64,000 nucleotides of DNA, from the NCBI RefSeq assembly GCF_003002065.1, contig NZ_PVZG01000012.1, positions 186,001 through 250,000 of the forward strand. The letters run 5' to 3'. The translations under genes and the position numbers were made by a program. Positions within the stretch are counted from its first letter, which is position 1. The number at the start of each line of letters is the position of its first letter. The notes under the pieces were generated by a model. It was not told the DNA's origin. It saw nothing but the letters and a program-made list of their open reading frames with translations, and ran no database searches. This stretch comes from Pseudosporangium ferrugineum (GTDB lineage: Bacteria; Actinomycetota; Actinomycetes; Mycobacteriales; Micromonosporaceae). Below are positions 56,301 through 63,347 of this stretch, one piece after another.

Positions 56301-56538
56301 CGCGGTTGACGGCGTTGAAGGTGTCCGCGTCGACGAACCGGGAATCGCCGGCGTACTCGGTGCGGATCAGGGTCGGGGAGAGAACCTCGAAGCGGGCCGG
56401 CCCGGAGACCACGGCCGAGCGGGCGACGGAGCGGTGGCCGGCCTGGGCCGCCGATCCGGGCACGAGGAGCAGGGCCGGCCCGGCGAGCAGGGCGGCCACA
56501 CCGGCGGCGAACCGCCTGGTGGAGGAGCGTGTGAGCAT
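53335..56538 (-). CDS. Secreted glycoside hydrolase family 31 with two inserted CBM-like domains
   Basis: A 1,067-residue secreted alpha-glycosidase. A signal peptide (FAAGVAALLAGPALLLVPGSAAQA) precedes the GH31 N-terminal beta domain, which is interrupted by two CBM6/35-like modules. Each starts with C-A-x-G-A-L-C-E-A (about residues 140-280 and 290-420). The barrel begins PRWTYGVWYSEYYDRS. The nucleophile is Asp670 in WWLDWCC and the acid/base is Asp736 in HFSGDTISNWE. The C-terminal part has PVFVRSGGAV and a distal beta domain. The family acts on alpha-glucosides, alpha-xylosides or alpha-galactosides; which one is unknown. The ATG at 56538 follows AAAGG; a promoter-like site lies 37 nt further upstream. 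Confidence 0.92.
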   Translation of the reverse strand: MLTRSSTRRFAAGVAALLAGPALLLVPGSAAQAGHRSVARSAVVSGPARFEVLSPTLIRTEYAGDSRFVDADTFNAVNREGFAPPKFTSRTRDGWLTIDTGALTLRYKVGSGPFATDNLTVRLRNGRQVVQAAPWADRAAPACAVGALCEAETAKLRGPGVATDHGGYTGPGFAAGFEAAGDFLTYAVTVPAAGTYQYAVRYANSTGGDGQNTTRTLSVAVDGTAAAQVSLPSTGSWDTWAVATAAVALPAGRHEISLTREAADSGHVNVDSLAVVRPGDAYPQPQPPAPQQCAFGALCEADAAVLAGGAKLARDHNGYSGGGFLAGLERTASSATLTVTDVPKAGTYRLQLRYANARAGAQAPRSRTVSVAVGQGAPGTVALAPTSGWDYWRTVSAPVTLPAGTSTVTLGCPAADSCNVNIDTVAFVAPATPILAPHAALGGYRRSLDGVDGGALTAPGLLYADGWSLLDDTESALYEPGARTVTQRSAHPGGYQDGYVFGYGRDYARALRELSVLTGPTALLPRWTYGVWYSEYYDRSAADFQQTIVPRFRSENIPLDALVVDTDFKAGDKWNGWEIDPARFPDPKGFLDWLHAEGLHTSWNVHPSIDGSDPKFAAAQETAKGKLRRAGCNSGPDCYVFDWADPDQLAAYFGLHKDMQDLGIDAWWLDWCCDQASSSLPGVTPDAWINHQYAAENGFAFSRAYGSLQAGGYSNPTAVPTGPWADKRTTLHFSGDTISNWETLRYEVGYTPGESAATGLAAISHDIGGHTFGLQEPGTEPGSTKLPDDLYARWVQMGTFQPIDRLHSNHSDRLPWQYGPAAHKSSADFLRLRERLMPYTYSAAARANRDGLPITRPMYLAYPGEQEAYATAGSQYLYGPDLLVAPVTEPGTTATTSVWFPPGSTWTDFFTGVTYRGGTTADITTTLDTMPVFVRSGGAVVTRTGDVSGDVGNPLRAATVTVGVGANGGGELYEDDGTDHTRHATTALSVRDAGRTLRIDAVRGRHPGQVTGRDWTVVFAGAAAPRSVRVNGHAVARTAWTYSAAARTLTVHAGPQPVRHDVTVSYR

Positions 56539-56574
56539 GACGAGACCTTTCCGGCGACACCCGTCGATGCGTGC

Positions 56575-56602
56575 ACTATAAGGTTTCCGGCGTGTTGCAC
56601 AA
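56575..56602 (-). promoter_or_regulatory. Putative promoter of the GH31 gene
   Basis: On the minus strand, TTGTGC (56602-56597) and TATAGT (56580-56575) are separated by 16 bp. The -10 matches the actinomycete consensus well. It lies 37 nt upstream of the ATG, in a 95-bp gap after the MarR gene. Confidence 0.5.
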
Positions 56603-56633
56603 CCGAGGCTGCCCGTTCGGGCGGCGCGGGGAC

Positions 56634-57155
56634 TCAGCCCGCGGCGTCGGTGCGGTCCGGGGCCGGCCGCCACGCGCGTGAGCCGGCGTGCCCGGCCTCG
56701 ACCCGGTCGGCGATCCGCCGGCCGATCTCACGCAACGCGTTCACCTGCTCGTCGCTCAGCGCATCGAACACGTGGTGCCGGACCGCGGCCACATGCCCCG
56801 GGGCGGCCCGCTGCACGACGGCCATCCCCTCGTCGGTGAGGATCGCCTCGATGAACCGGCCGTTCTCGGCCCACGGGACCCGCGTGATCCAGCCCCGCTG
56901 CTCCAGGCGCTTGGCCACGTTGGAGAGCCGGGTCACCGAGCCGTTCACGTGCTGGGCCAGCTCGTTCATCCGCAGCCGCCGCCCCGGCACCATCGACAGG
57001 GCCGACAGCACGAGGTACTCGAAGAAGGACAGGCCGCTGTCCCGCTGGAGCTGCGCCTCGAACTCGCCGGGGAACTTGACCATCAGCCAGCACAGGGAGA
57101 TCCAGGCGTCGCTCTCCTCGGGCGACAGCCACCGCGGTTCGTCCCGGCCATCCAC
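56634..57155 (-). CDS. MarR family transcriptional regulator
   Basis: A 173-residue winged-helix regulator. The dimer helix region is DAWISLCWLMVKFPGEFEAQLQRDSGLSFFEYLVLSAL. The HTH is GRRLRMNELAQHVNGSVTRLSNVAKRLEQRGWITRVPWAENGRFIEAILTDEGMAVVQRAAP, with the wing at PWAENGRF. MarR proteins often repress adjacent genes and are released by phenolic ligands. It lies upstream of the GH31 gene on the same strand, 95 nt apart, and may control it. GTG 57153-57155 is the start. Confidence 0.9.
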   Translation of the reverse strand: MDGRDEPRWLSPEESDAWISLCWLMVKFPGEFEAQLQRDSGLSFFEYLVLSALSMVPGRRLRMNELAQHVNGSVTRLSNVAKRLEQRGWITRVPWAENGRFIEAILTDEGMAVVQRAAPGHVAAVRHHVFDALSDEQVNALREIGRRIADRVEAGHAGSRAWRPAPDRTDAAG

Positions 57156-57212
57156 GCGGCGATCCTACCGGCCCGGCGAGGGCGGAGATCGGCCCCGCGG
57201 CGCCGGGCCGGT

Positions 57213-57758
57213 TCACGGCGCCACGAGCCGGTACTCCCCCGACGCGAAGGCCCGGCGGACCTCGTCGACCGTCTCCGCCGCGTCGAGGGCGCCGGTGTCG
57301 ATCGCGTGGTGCTCGAGGTCGCCGAGCCGCGCGAACGCGCCGTGCAGGCCGGTGATCGCCTCGACGTCCCTCAGCTCGGCGCCGGCCCGCTCCCGCGCGC
57401 GGGTCAGCGTCGTCTCCAGGCCGGGCCGCAGGACGACGTACGAGACCGTCAGCTCGTCCTCGGCGGCGACGGCCAGGAAGGGCGGCAGGAACCAGGGCCC
57501 GACGATGCCGTCCACCACCACGTCGTAGCCGCCGCGCGCGAACGCACCCACGGCCCGGACGATCGCCTCGATGACGACCGTGTTCTGCCGCTCGGCCGCC
57601 GGCAGGAACGGCAGCACGAAACCGGTGCGGATCGAGCGGTAGAACCAGTCGGTCGCCAGATGGACCGTCGGCACGCCGGCGCCGGCGGCCAGGAGTCCGG
57701 CCACGGTCGTCTTCCCGGCGGCCGGGGGCCCGGTCAGGATCATGACTTCACCGTTCAC
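57213..57758 (-). CDS. P-loop AAA family ATPase / small-molecule kinase-like protein
   Basis: A protein of about 181 residues with a Walker A loop near the N-terminus (MILTGPPAAGKTTVAGLLAAG). VPTVHLATDWFYRSIRTGF resembles the substrate-binding segment of chloramphenicol phosphotransferase and shikimate kinase-type enzymes; VVVDGIVGPWFLPPFL follows, then SYVVLRPGLETTLTRARER (lid arginines). It likely phosphorylates a small molecule, but the substrate is unknown. The start is GTG 57756-57758 or ATG 57741-57743, both before the Walker loop. The gene is divergent from the TetR gene, with 109 nt between. Confidence 0.75.
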   Translation of the reverse strand: MNGEVMILTGPPAAGKTTVAGLLAAGAGVPTVHLATDWFYRSIRTGFVLPFLPAAERQNTVVIEAIVRAVGAFARGGYDVVVDGIVGPWFLPPFLAVAAEDELTVSYVVLRPGLETTLTRARERAGAELRDVEAITGLHGAFARLGDLEHHAIDTGALDAAETVDEVRRAFASGEYRLVAP

Positions 57759-57867
57759 GCCCCGGACGTTAATCAGCGCCCGGCCCGGGAAACAGTCTTG
57801 TCTTTCCCGCCGCGCCGATCGCGCTAAGATGCGGCGGACCCCGCCACTTAGTCGCCGAGGTGACACC

Positions 57868-58437
57868 ATGCCGGTCCAGCGCGCGGACGCCCGGCGCAAC
57901 TACGCCCGCCTGCTCGCCGTCGCCGCGCAGGAGGTGGCCCGGCACGGCGCCGACGCCTCCCTGGAGCAGATCGCCCGCGTGGCCGGGGTCGGGTCCGCCA
58001 CCGTACGCAGGCACTTCCCCGGTCGCCGCGCCCTGCTGGACGCCGTCTTCCGCGAGCGGATCGACGCCCTGCGCACCCTCGCCGCGGAGCTGGCGGACCG
58101 GCCCGACGCCCGCGCCGCCCTGCTGGAATGGCTGGGCGCCGTCACCCGGTACGCGTCCACGATCCGCGGCCTCGCGGTCGCGCTGAACCTCGACCTGGCC
58201 GCCGACCCCGGCGGCACGGAACCGGCCTGCGCGACCGCCCAGCTCACCGAGGCGGGCGACCCGCTGGTCCGCCGCGCCGCCCGGCAGGAAGCGGTCGCCC
58301 CCGGCGTGACCATCACCGACCTGCTCGCCCTGATCACCGGCATCGCCCTGGCCACCGAGCACCTCGCCGACCCCGGCGCCGCGGCGGACCGGCTGCTCGC
58401 CCTGACCGTGGCCGGGGTGAGCCCGCTCCCGGCCTGA
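57868..58437 (+). CDS. TetR/AcrR family transcriptional regulator
   Basis: A 189-residue TetR repressor. The N-terminal HTH is RRNYARLLAVAAQEVARHGADASLEQIARVAGVGSATVRRHFPGRRALLDAVF (residues about 8-62). The helical ligand domain has a 'TetR transcriptional regulator-like' C-terminal part (TYITDLLALITGIALATEHL-like). The ATG follows GAGGTGAC. It is divergent from the P-loop kinase-like gene, which is a likely target, and separated from the CPBP protease downstream by 144 nt. The ligand is unknown. Confidence 0.9.
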   Translation: MPVQRADARRNYARLLAVAAQEVARHGADASLEQIARVAGVGSATVRRHFPGRRALLDAVFRERIDALRTLAAELADRPDARAALLEWLGAVTRYASTIRGLAVALNLDLAADPGGTEPACATAQLTEAGDPLVRRAARQEAVAPGVTITDLLALITGIALATEHLADPGAAADRLLALTVAGVSPLPA

Positions 58438-58581
58438 GCCGGCCGTCCCGGCGCCCTTGTCCCCCGTGCGAGCTACCCGCAAGTGTCCACCGTCCGGTGA
58501 CGATTCCGGGCCCGCGGATCCATAGGTTTCTTTCCAGCCGCGACGCACCGCCGCGGCACCCTCGGAAGGAGCCCCCCCCCA

Positions 58582-59418
58582 ATGCGCTTCATCAAGCAGT
58601 TCCTCGCGGTCGCGGCGGTCGCCGTCGTCGGTGGTCAGGCCGTCGCCGCGGTCAACGACAACAACTGGCTCAAGCTCGTCTTCGGCCTGCTGACCGCCGC
58701 CCTCGCGATCCCGGTCTACGCGTGGGTGGTGCGCCGTACCGAACGCAGAGCCCCCACCGAGGTGGCCCGGGAGGGAGGCGCCGGCCGGCTCCTGCTGGGC
58801 ATGCTGATCGGCATCCTCATGTTCGCGGCGGTCATCCTGAACATCGCCTTCCTCGGCGGCTACCACGTGCACGGCATGGGCTCGGTGCCCGGGGCCCTGG
58901 GGCTGCTCGGCTTCATGGCGGCCGCGGCCGTGACCGAGGAATTGCTGTTCCGCGGCATCCTGTTCCGCATCATCGAGGAGCGCATCGGCACCTGGCTCTC
59001 GCTGGCGATGACCGGCCTCGCCTTCGGCGGCATGCACCTGGTCAACCCGGACGCCACCCTCTGGGGCGCCGCCGCCATCGCGATCGAGGCCGGCTTTATG
59101 CTCGCCGCCTGCTACGCCGCCTTCCGCAGCCTGTGGGTGCCGATCGGCCTGCACTTCGGCTGGAACCTCGCCCTCGGCGCCATCTTCAGCGCGCCGGTCT
59201 CCGGCAACGGCGCCTCCAAGGGCCTGCTGGACGCCACCTTCTCCGGCTCGTCCCTGGTGAGCGGCGGCGACTTCGGCCCGGAGGGCAGCCTCTACACGAT
59301 CGGGGCCGGCATCGTGCTGACCGTGGTGTTCCTGTGGCTGGCCCACCGCCGCGGCACCATCTTCCCCCGCCGCCGCCGCGCGACCGGCGCGCAGCCGACC
59401 GCTACAGTCTCCCAGTGA
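58582..59418 (+). CDS. CPBP family intramembrane metalloprotease
   Basis: A 278-residue membrane protein with about seven to eight hydrophobic helices and the CPBP (Abi) motifs. VTEELLFRGILFRIIEERIGTW contains the Glu-Glu-x-x-x-Arg motif, LAFGGMHLVNP gives the second, and VPIGLHFGWNLALG the third, His-x-x-x-Asn. These residues form the metal site of a Rce1-like protease. The ATG follows GGAAGGAG and a run of C. The gene overlaps the next gene (histidine kinase) by 4 nt, so protease, kinase and regulator form a coupled operon. The protease could be controlled by, or feed signals to, that two-component pair. Confidence 0.9.
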   Translation: MRFIKQFLAVAAVAVVGGQAVAAVNDNNWLKLVFGLLTAALAIPVYAWVVRRTERRAPTEVAREGGAGRLLLGMLIGILMFAAVILNIAFLGGYHVHGMGSVPGALGLLGFMAAAAVTEELLFRGILFRIIEERIGTWLSLAMTGLAFGGMHLVNPDATLWGAAAIAIEAGFMLAACYAAFRSLWVPIGLHFGWNLALGAIFSAPVSGNGASKGLLDATFSGSSLVSGGDFGPEGSLYTIGAGIVLTVVFLWLAHRRGTIFPRRRRATGAQPTATVSQ

Positions 59419-60569
59419 TCGACATCCGGACGATCCCGGACCGGTGGCGGCGAGCAGACGTCACGGTCCGGGATTTCCCGCTGGCGCTGGCCCTGATGCT
59501 CGGATCGCTGGTCCCGGGCCTGGAGGAGTACGGCACCCGGCTGGGCGACCTGCCGAGCCACCCCTTCGACGGGCTGGCGGTCCTGGTGGTCCTCCTCGAG
59601 TGCCTGCCGCTGGCCGTACGCCGCCGCTGGCCGGCCGTCTGCGTGATCCTGGTGTGCACCGGCTTCGCGATCGACCAGCTGCGCGGGTACCACCTGGTGG
59701 CGTCCAGCGCCCTGCCGTTCGCACTGGTCAGCGCGGGTATCTACCTGGAACGGTACCGCCGGCCGATCATGCTGCTGCTCACCGTGGCCTACCTGCCGCT
59801 GGCGAGAGGACTGGATTCGCTGGGATCGGGCGAGGGCGTCACCGGGTTCCTGACGTTCTTCCTGGCCCTCATCCTGGCCTGGGGCCTCGGGGCGTGGCTG
59901 CGCCAGACCCGGCGGGCCGAGGCGGAACGCCGGCTGCGGCTCGAGGAGAGCACCCGCACCGCCGAACGCACCCGGATCGCCCGCGAGCTGCACGACGTCG
60001 TCACCCACCACGTCACCGCGATGGTGGTGCAGACCGAGGCGGCGCGCTACCTGACCGCCGCGCCGGAACGGCTCGACCAGACGCTGGCGGCGGTCACCGA
60101 CACCGGCCGGCGGGCCATCTCCGACCTGCGGCAGATGCTCGACCTGCTCAACCCGGACCACGGCACCGCCACCGGCACGCCGCCGGTCGGCGAGATCAGC
60201 GCGCTGATCGAGCAGACCCGGCGGGCCGGGCAGCCGGTGGAGTTCACCGAGGAGGGGCGGCCCCAGGAGGCGGCGGGCAGCGCCGAGGCGGCGGCGTACC
60301 GCGTGGTGCAGGAAGCCTTGACGAACGCCCTGAAGTACGACCACGGCGCCCCGACGGCGGTGCACGTCCACTACGGCGCGAGGGAGATCATCGTGAAGAT
60401 CAGCAGCGACGGCTCGGGGTCGAACTCCGCGTCACCCGGCGGCAGCGGGCGCGGCCTGGCCGGGCTCCGCGAGCGGGTCGAGGTGCTCGGCGGCGAGTTC
60501 AGCGCCGGCCGGCTGCCCGAGGGCGGCTTCGCCGTGCGGGCGGACATCCCCAACGGGACCCTCTCGTGA
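59415..60569 (+). CDS. Membrane sensor histidine kinase (HisKA_3)
   Basis: A 384-residue kinase. Four or five membrane helices lie in the first 165 residues (LALALMLGSLVPG, LAVLVVLLECLPLAV, VCVILVCTGFAI, LTFFLALILAWGLGAWL). A short coil leads to RIARELHDVVTHHVTAMVVQ with the phosphorylated His, and the ATPase domain has VQEALTNALKY, a weak D-box (ISSDGSGSNS) and GRGLAGLRERVEVLGGEF. The GTG start 59415-59417 overlaps the protease stop and the kinase stop overlaps the response regulator start, so the three are translated together. The stimulus is unknown, but the membrane bundle suggests an envelope signal. Confidence 0.9.
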   Translation: MIDIRTIPDRWRRADVTVRDFPLALALMLGSLVPGLEEYGTRLGDLPSHPFDGLAVLVVLLECLPLAVRRRWPAVCVILVCTGFAIDQLRGYHLVASSALPFALVSAGIYLERYRRPIMLLLTVAYLPLARGLDSLGSGEGVTGFLTFFLALILAWGLGAWLRQTRRAEAERRLRLEESTRTAERTRIARELHDVVTHHVTAMVVQTEAARYLTAAPERLDQTLAAVTDTGRRAISDLRQMLDLLNPDHGTATGTPPVGEISALIEQTRRAGQPVEFTEEGRPQEAAGSAEAAAYRVVQEALTNALKYDHGAPTAVHVHYGAREIIVKISSDGSGSNSASPGGSGRGLAGLRERVEVLGGEFSAGRLPEGGFAVRADIPNGTLS

Positions 60570-61225
60570 CCGCCCCCGTCCGCGTCCTGGTCTGCGACGA
60601 CCAGGCTCTGATCCGCACCGGCTTCGCCACCATCATCGACGCCCAGCCCGACCTCGAGGTCGTGGCCGAGTGCGGCGACGGGCGCAGCGCGGTCGACCTC
60701 GCCGCCAAGGTGCACCCCGACGTCGTCGTCATGGACGTACGGATGCCGGTGCTCGACGGCATCGAGGCCACCCGCCTGCTCGCCGGCGCGGGGGTCGCCC
60801 ACCCGGTCAAGGTGCTCGTGGTGACCACCTTCAACCTCGACGAGTACGTCTACGAGGCCCTGCGCGCGGGCGCCAGCGGGTTCCTGCTCAAGGACGCCCC
60901 GCCGGCGCAGCTGCTGCACGGCATCCGTACGGTCGCGACCGGCGCGGCCCTGCTCGCCCCCGAGGTGACCCGCCAGCTCGTCGGCCGGTACGCGGCCCGC
61001 ATCCGCCCGGCCGACGGCGGCCCCGCCGACGTCGCGCTGACGCCGCGCGAGCTGGAGGTGCTGCGCCTGATCGCCAACGGCCTGTCCAACAGCGAGATCG
61101 CGGCGACGCTGGTGATCAGCCAGGAGACCGTGAAGACGTACGTGTCCCGCATCCTCACCAAGCTCGACCTGCGCGACCGCGTCCAGGCCGTCGTCTTCGC
61201 CTACCGCAACGGCCTGGTCACCTGA
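60566..61225 (+). CDS. LuxR/NarL-type response regulator
   Basis: A 219-residue regulator. The receiver has VRVLVCDDQALIRTGFATII, the phosphorylated Asp in VVVMDVRMPVLDG, Thr in VVTTFNLDEYV and Lys in GFLLKDAPP. The HTH is LTPRELEVLRLIANGLSNSEIAATLVISQETVKTYVSRILTKLDLRDRVQAVVF. It starts with GTG overlapping the kinase stop (GTGA). It is the partner of the upstream kinase. It converges with the SDR gene, overlapping it by 8 nt at the stop codons. Confidence 0.92.
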   Translation: MTAPVRVLVCDDQALIRTGFATIIDAQPDLEVVAECGDGRSAVDLAAKVHPDVVVMDVRMPVLDGIEATRLLAGAGVAHPVKVLVVTTFNLDEYVYEALRAGASGFLLKDAPPAQLLHGIRTVATGAALLAPEVTRQLVGRYAARIRPADGGPADVALTPRELEVLRLIANGLSNSEIAATLVISQETVKTYVSRILTKLDLRDRVQAVVFAYRNGLVT

Positions 61226-62045
61226 GGCCCAGGACTTCTTCCGTACGCTCCCAGAGCCGCGCCGCCAGCACCGGATCGGCGGCCTGTGCGTGGCTGCGGC
61301 GCACCTTGCCGTTCTCGTGGTAGGCACCGGCCTCCCACCCGCTGCCCGGTTCCGTGGTGACGAAGCGTGCCAGCTGGTGGGCGGCCACGTCCGCGGGGCG
61401 CAGGATCAGGCGGCGCAGCAGCGGGGAGCCGAACACGTACCGGACCGGACTGGTGGTGTCCTGGGCGAAATTGGACCGCACCCCGCCCGGATGGAACGCG
61501 GCGGCGGTCAGCCCCCGGTCGTGGAACCGGGTGTGCAGCTCGCGGGTGAACAGGATCAACTGCAACTTCGCCGTCCCGTACGCCCGCGTCGGCGTGTAGC
61601 GCACGGTGTTGCCGAAGTCGTCGAGGTCCACCCGGCCGTTGAGCTTCGCCGCGTTGCTGGACGTCTGCACGACCGTCGCCCGGCTCTCCGTCAGCTTGCC
61701 GAGCAGCAGGTGTGTGAGCAGGAACGGCGCCAGGTAGTTGACCTGGAGCGTCTCCTCGAAGCCGTCCACCGTCTCGGTACGCTCCCGGCGCAGCGCCCCG
61801 GCGTTGTTCGCCAGCGCGTCGATCCGCGGGTAGCGGGCGTCGAGCGTCGCGGCGAGCGCCCGCACCTCGTCGAGCCGGGTGAAGTCGGCGGTGTGCCACG
61901 CGCAGCCCAGCCCGTCGGCCACCGCGCGCACGTTGCCGGCCGACCGTCCGACCAGGACGACCTCGTGTCCCTGGCCGGCGAGCAGGCGTGCGGAGGCGGC
62001 GCCGAGGCCGGAACCCGCGCCGGTGATGATGATCGTTTTCGGCAT
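61218..62045 (-). CDS. SDR family oxidoreductase
   Basis: A 275-residue short-chain dehydrogenase. Its cofactor loop is TIIITGAGSGLGAASARLL, NNAG lies near residue 80 (ALANNAGALRRE), the catalytic Ser is in VVQTSSNAAKLNG and the catalytic Tyr-x-x-x-Lys in AYGTAKLQLILF. It looks most like light-dependent protochlorophyllide reductase/retinol dehydrogenase-type SDRs that act on bulky lipophilic substrates (AFHPGGVRSNF). It is a lone gene; its last codons overlap the convergent response regulator by 8 nt. The substrate is unknown. Confidence 0.9.
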   Translation of the reverse strand: MPKTIIITGAGSGLGAASARLLAGQGHEVVLVGRSAGNVRAVADGLGCAWHTADFTRLDEVRALAATLDARYPRIDALANNAGALRRERTETVDGFEETLQVNYLAPFLLTHLLLGKLTESRATVVQTSSNAAKLNGRVDLDDFGNTVRYTPTRAYGTAKLQLILFTRELHTRFHDRGLTAAAFHPGGVRSNFAQDTTSPVRYVFGSPLLRRLILRPADVAAHQLARFVTTEPGSGWEAGAYHENGKVRRSHAQAADPVLAARLWERTEEVLGLR

Positions 62046-62307
62046 GCCGGGACCCTACTTCGCGACCGGCCGGCGGTCCGCGACGCTCGGGGTCCCGGGC
62101 CGCCCGCTGCCCGTCGCCTTCGGGGTGTCTGCCCACTTGTACCGGGACCCGGCGTCCCCGGCGTGTTCCCGCGGGACCGGTCGTCCGGCCCGGTACGACG
62201 CCGGGCACCCTTCAGCGGTGCGACCGTTCAGGGGATCGGCCGGGCGGCGTCCGTCCGCTAGGGTCGGTGGCCTGCCGGGACCGCGACTCCGGCGACGGAG
62301 GTGCACC

Positions 62308-63120
62308 GTGCCCGGGGAGATCTCGCCGCAGGACGACGACCGGCTGGCGACGCTGGACACCAGCGTGGCGCATTCCGCCCGGCTCTGGAACTACCTGCTG
62401 GGTGGCCGGGACAACTTCGCCGCCGATCGGGAGGCGGCCGAGCAGGTGCTGGCGTTCATGCCCGAGCTGGTGCAGTCCGCCCGGTTCAACCGGGAGTTCC
62501 TCGGCCGGGCCGTGCGCCACCTCGTCGGGTCGGGCATCCGCCAGTTCCTCGACATCGGCACCGGGCTGCCGACCGCCGACAACACCCACGAGGTCGCGCA
62601 GGCGAGCGCGGCGGAGTCGCGGGTGGTCTACGTGGACAACGACCCGATGGTGCTGGTGCACGCGCGGGCGCTGCTCACCAGCACCCCCGAGGGTGCCACC
62701 GACTACGTCGACGCCGACATCCGGCAGACCGAACGGATCCTCGACACCGCCGGACAGACGATCGACTTCCGCGAGCCCGTCGCGATCATGTTGCTCGGCA
62801 TCCTGAACTTCGTGCCGGACGACGCCGAGGCCCGGCGCATCGTGGAGACGCTCGTCTCGGCGGTCCCGGCCGGCAGCTACCTCGTGCTGTCGCACCCGAC
62901 CCGGGAGGTGGCGCCCGAGGCGGTGGACCGGGCGGTGCAGATGTGGAACGCGGGCGGCGCCGCGCAGATGGTCGTCCGCGACCCGGCGGACATCGCCACG
63001 TTCTTCACCGGCCTGGAGCTGCTCGATCCGGGGGTGGTCACCTGCTCGCAGTGGCGCCCCGACGGCAACGACACCACCCCGGCGTCGGAATACGCCGGGG
63101 TGGCCCGCAAGCCGCTCTGA
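62308..63120 (+). CDS. SAM-dependent methyltransferase (PF04672/DUF574 type)
   Basis: A 270-residue protein of an actinomycete-specific methyltransferase family. It has the diagnostic N-terminal DTSVAHSARLWNYLLGGRDNFAADREAAEQVL. The SAM-binding region is GIRQFLDIGTGLPTADNTHEVAQ (with the G-T-G loop), VVYVDNDPMVLVHARALL, then PVAIMLLGILNFVPDD and YLVLSHPTRE. The substrate is unknown for nearly all members. GTG 62308 follows GGAGGTG. The 262-nt gap upstream, shared with the divergent SDR gene, has no other gene. Confidence 0.9.
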   Translation: MPGEISPQDDDRLATLDTSVAHSARLWNYLLGGRDNFAADREAAEQVLAFMPELVQSARFNREFLGRAVRHLVGSGIRQFLDIGTGLPTADNTHEVAQASAAESRVVYVDNDPMVLVHARALLTSTPEGATDYVDADIRQTERILDTAGQTIDFREPVAIMLLGILNFVPDDAEARRIVETLVSAVPAGSYLVLSHPTREVAPEAVDRAVQMWNAGGAAQMVVRDPADIATFFTGLELLDPGVVTCSQWRPDGNDTTPASEYAGVARKPL

Positions 63121-63127
63121 CCGGTCC

Positions 63128-63337
63128 CTACGCGGGAGCCGCCTCGTCCTCGACGATCGAGAGCGCGCCCGCGGGGCACAGTTCGACGGCGGTCCTGACA
63201 CCCTCCGCCGCCGCGGCGTCCGGCCGGTCGGTGAGCAGCGTGACGATGCCGTCGGCGTCCTGGTCGAAGACGCCGGGATCGGTCAGGACGCACTGACCGG
63301 CCCCGACACAGACGCCGGTGTCCGCTGTTATCCGCAT
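63128..63337 (-). CDS. [3Fe-4S] ferredoxin, partner of the P450
   Basis: A 69-residue ferredoxin. The cluster region is GVCVGAGQCVLTDPGVFDQDADGIV, where Cys-x5-Cys replaces the Cys-x2-Cys-x2-Cys of 4Fe-4S proteins, with the last cysteine in ELCPAGALSIVE. It passes electrons to the P450 whose stop codon lies 10 nt upstream of its ATG. The two form one leftward operon. Length and motif are typical of CYP105-associated ferredoxins. Confidence 0.92.
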   Translation of the reverse strand: MRITADTGVCVGAGQCVLTDPGVFDQDADGIVTLLTDRPDAAAAEGVRTAVELCPAGALSIVEDEAAPA

Positions 63338-63347
63338 CAGGACCGCC

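Noticed and set aside
61218..61225. Overlap of convergent stop codons as a regulatory feature
   Set aside because: An 8-nt convergent overlap is common in compact genomes and carries no further signal here.
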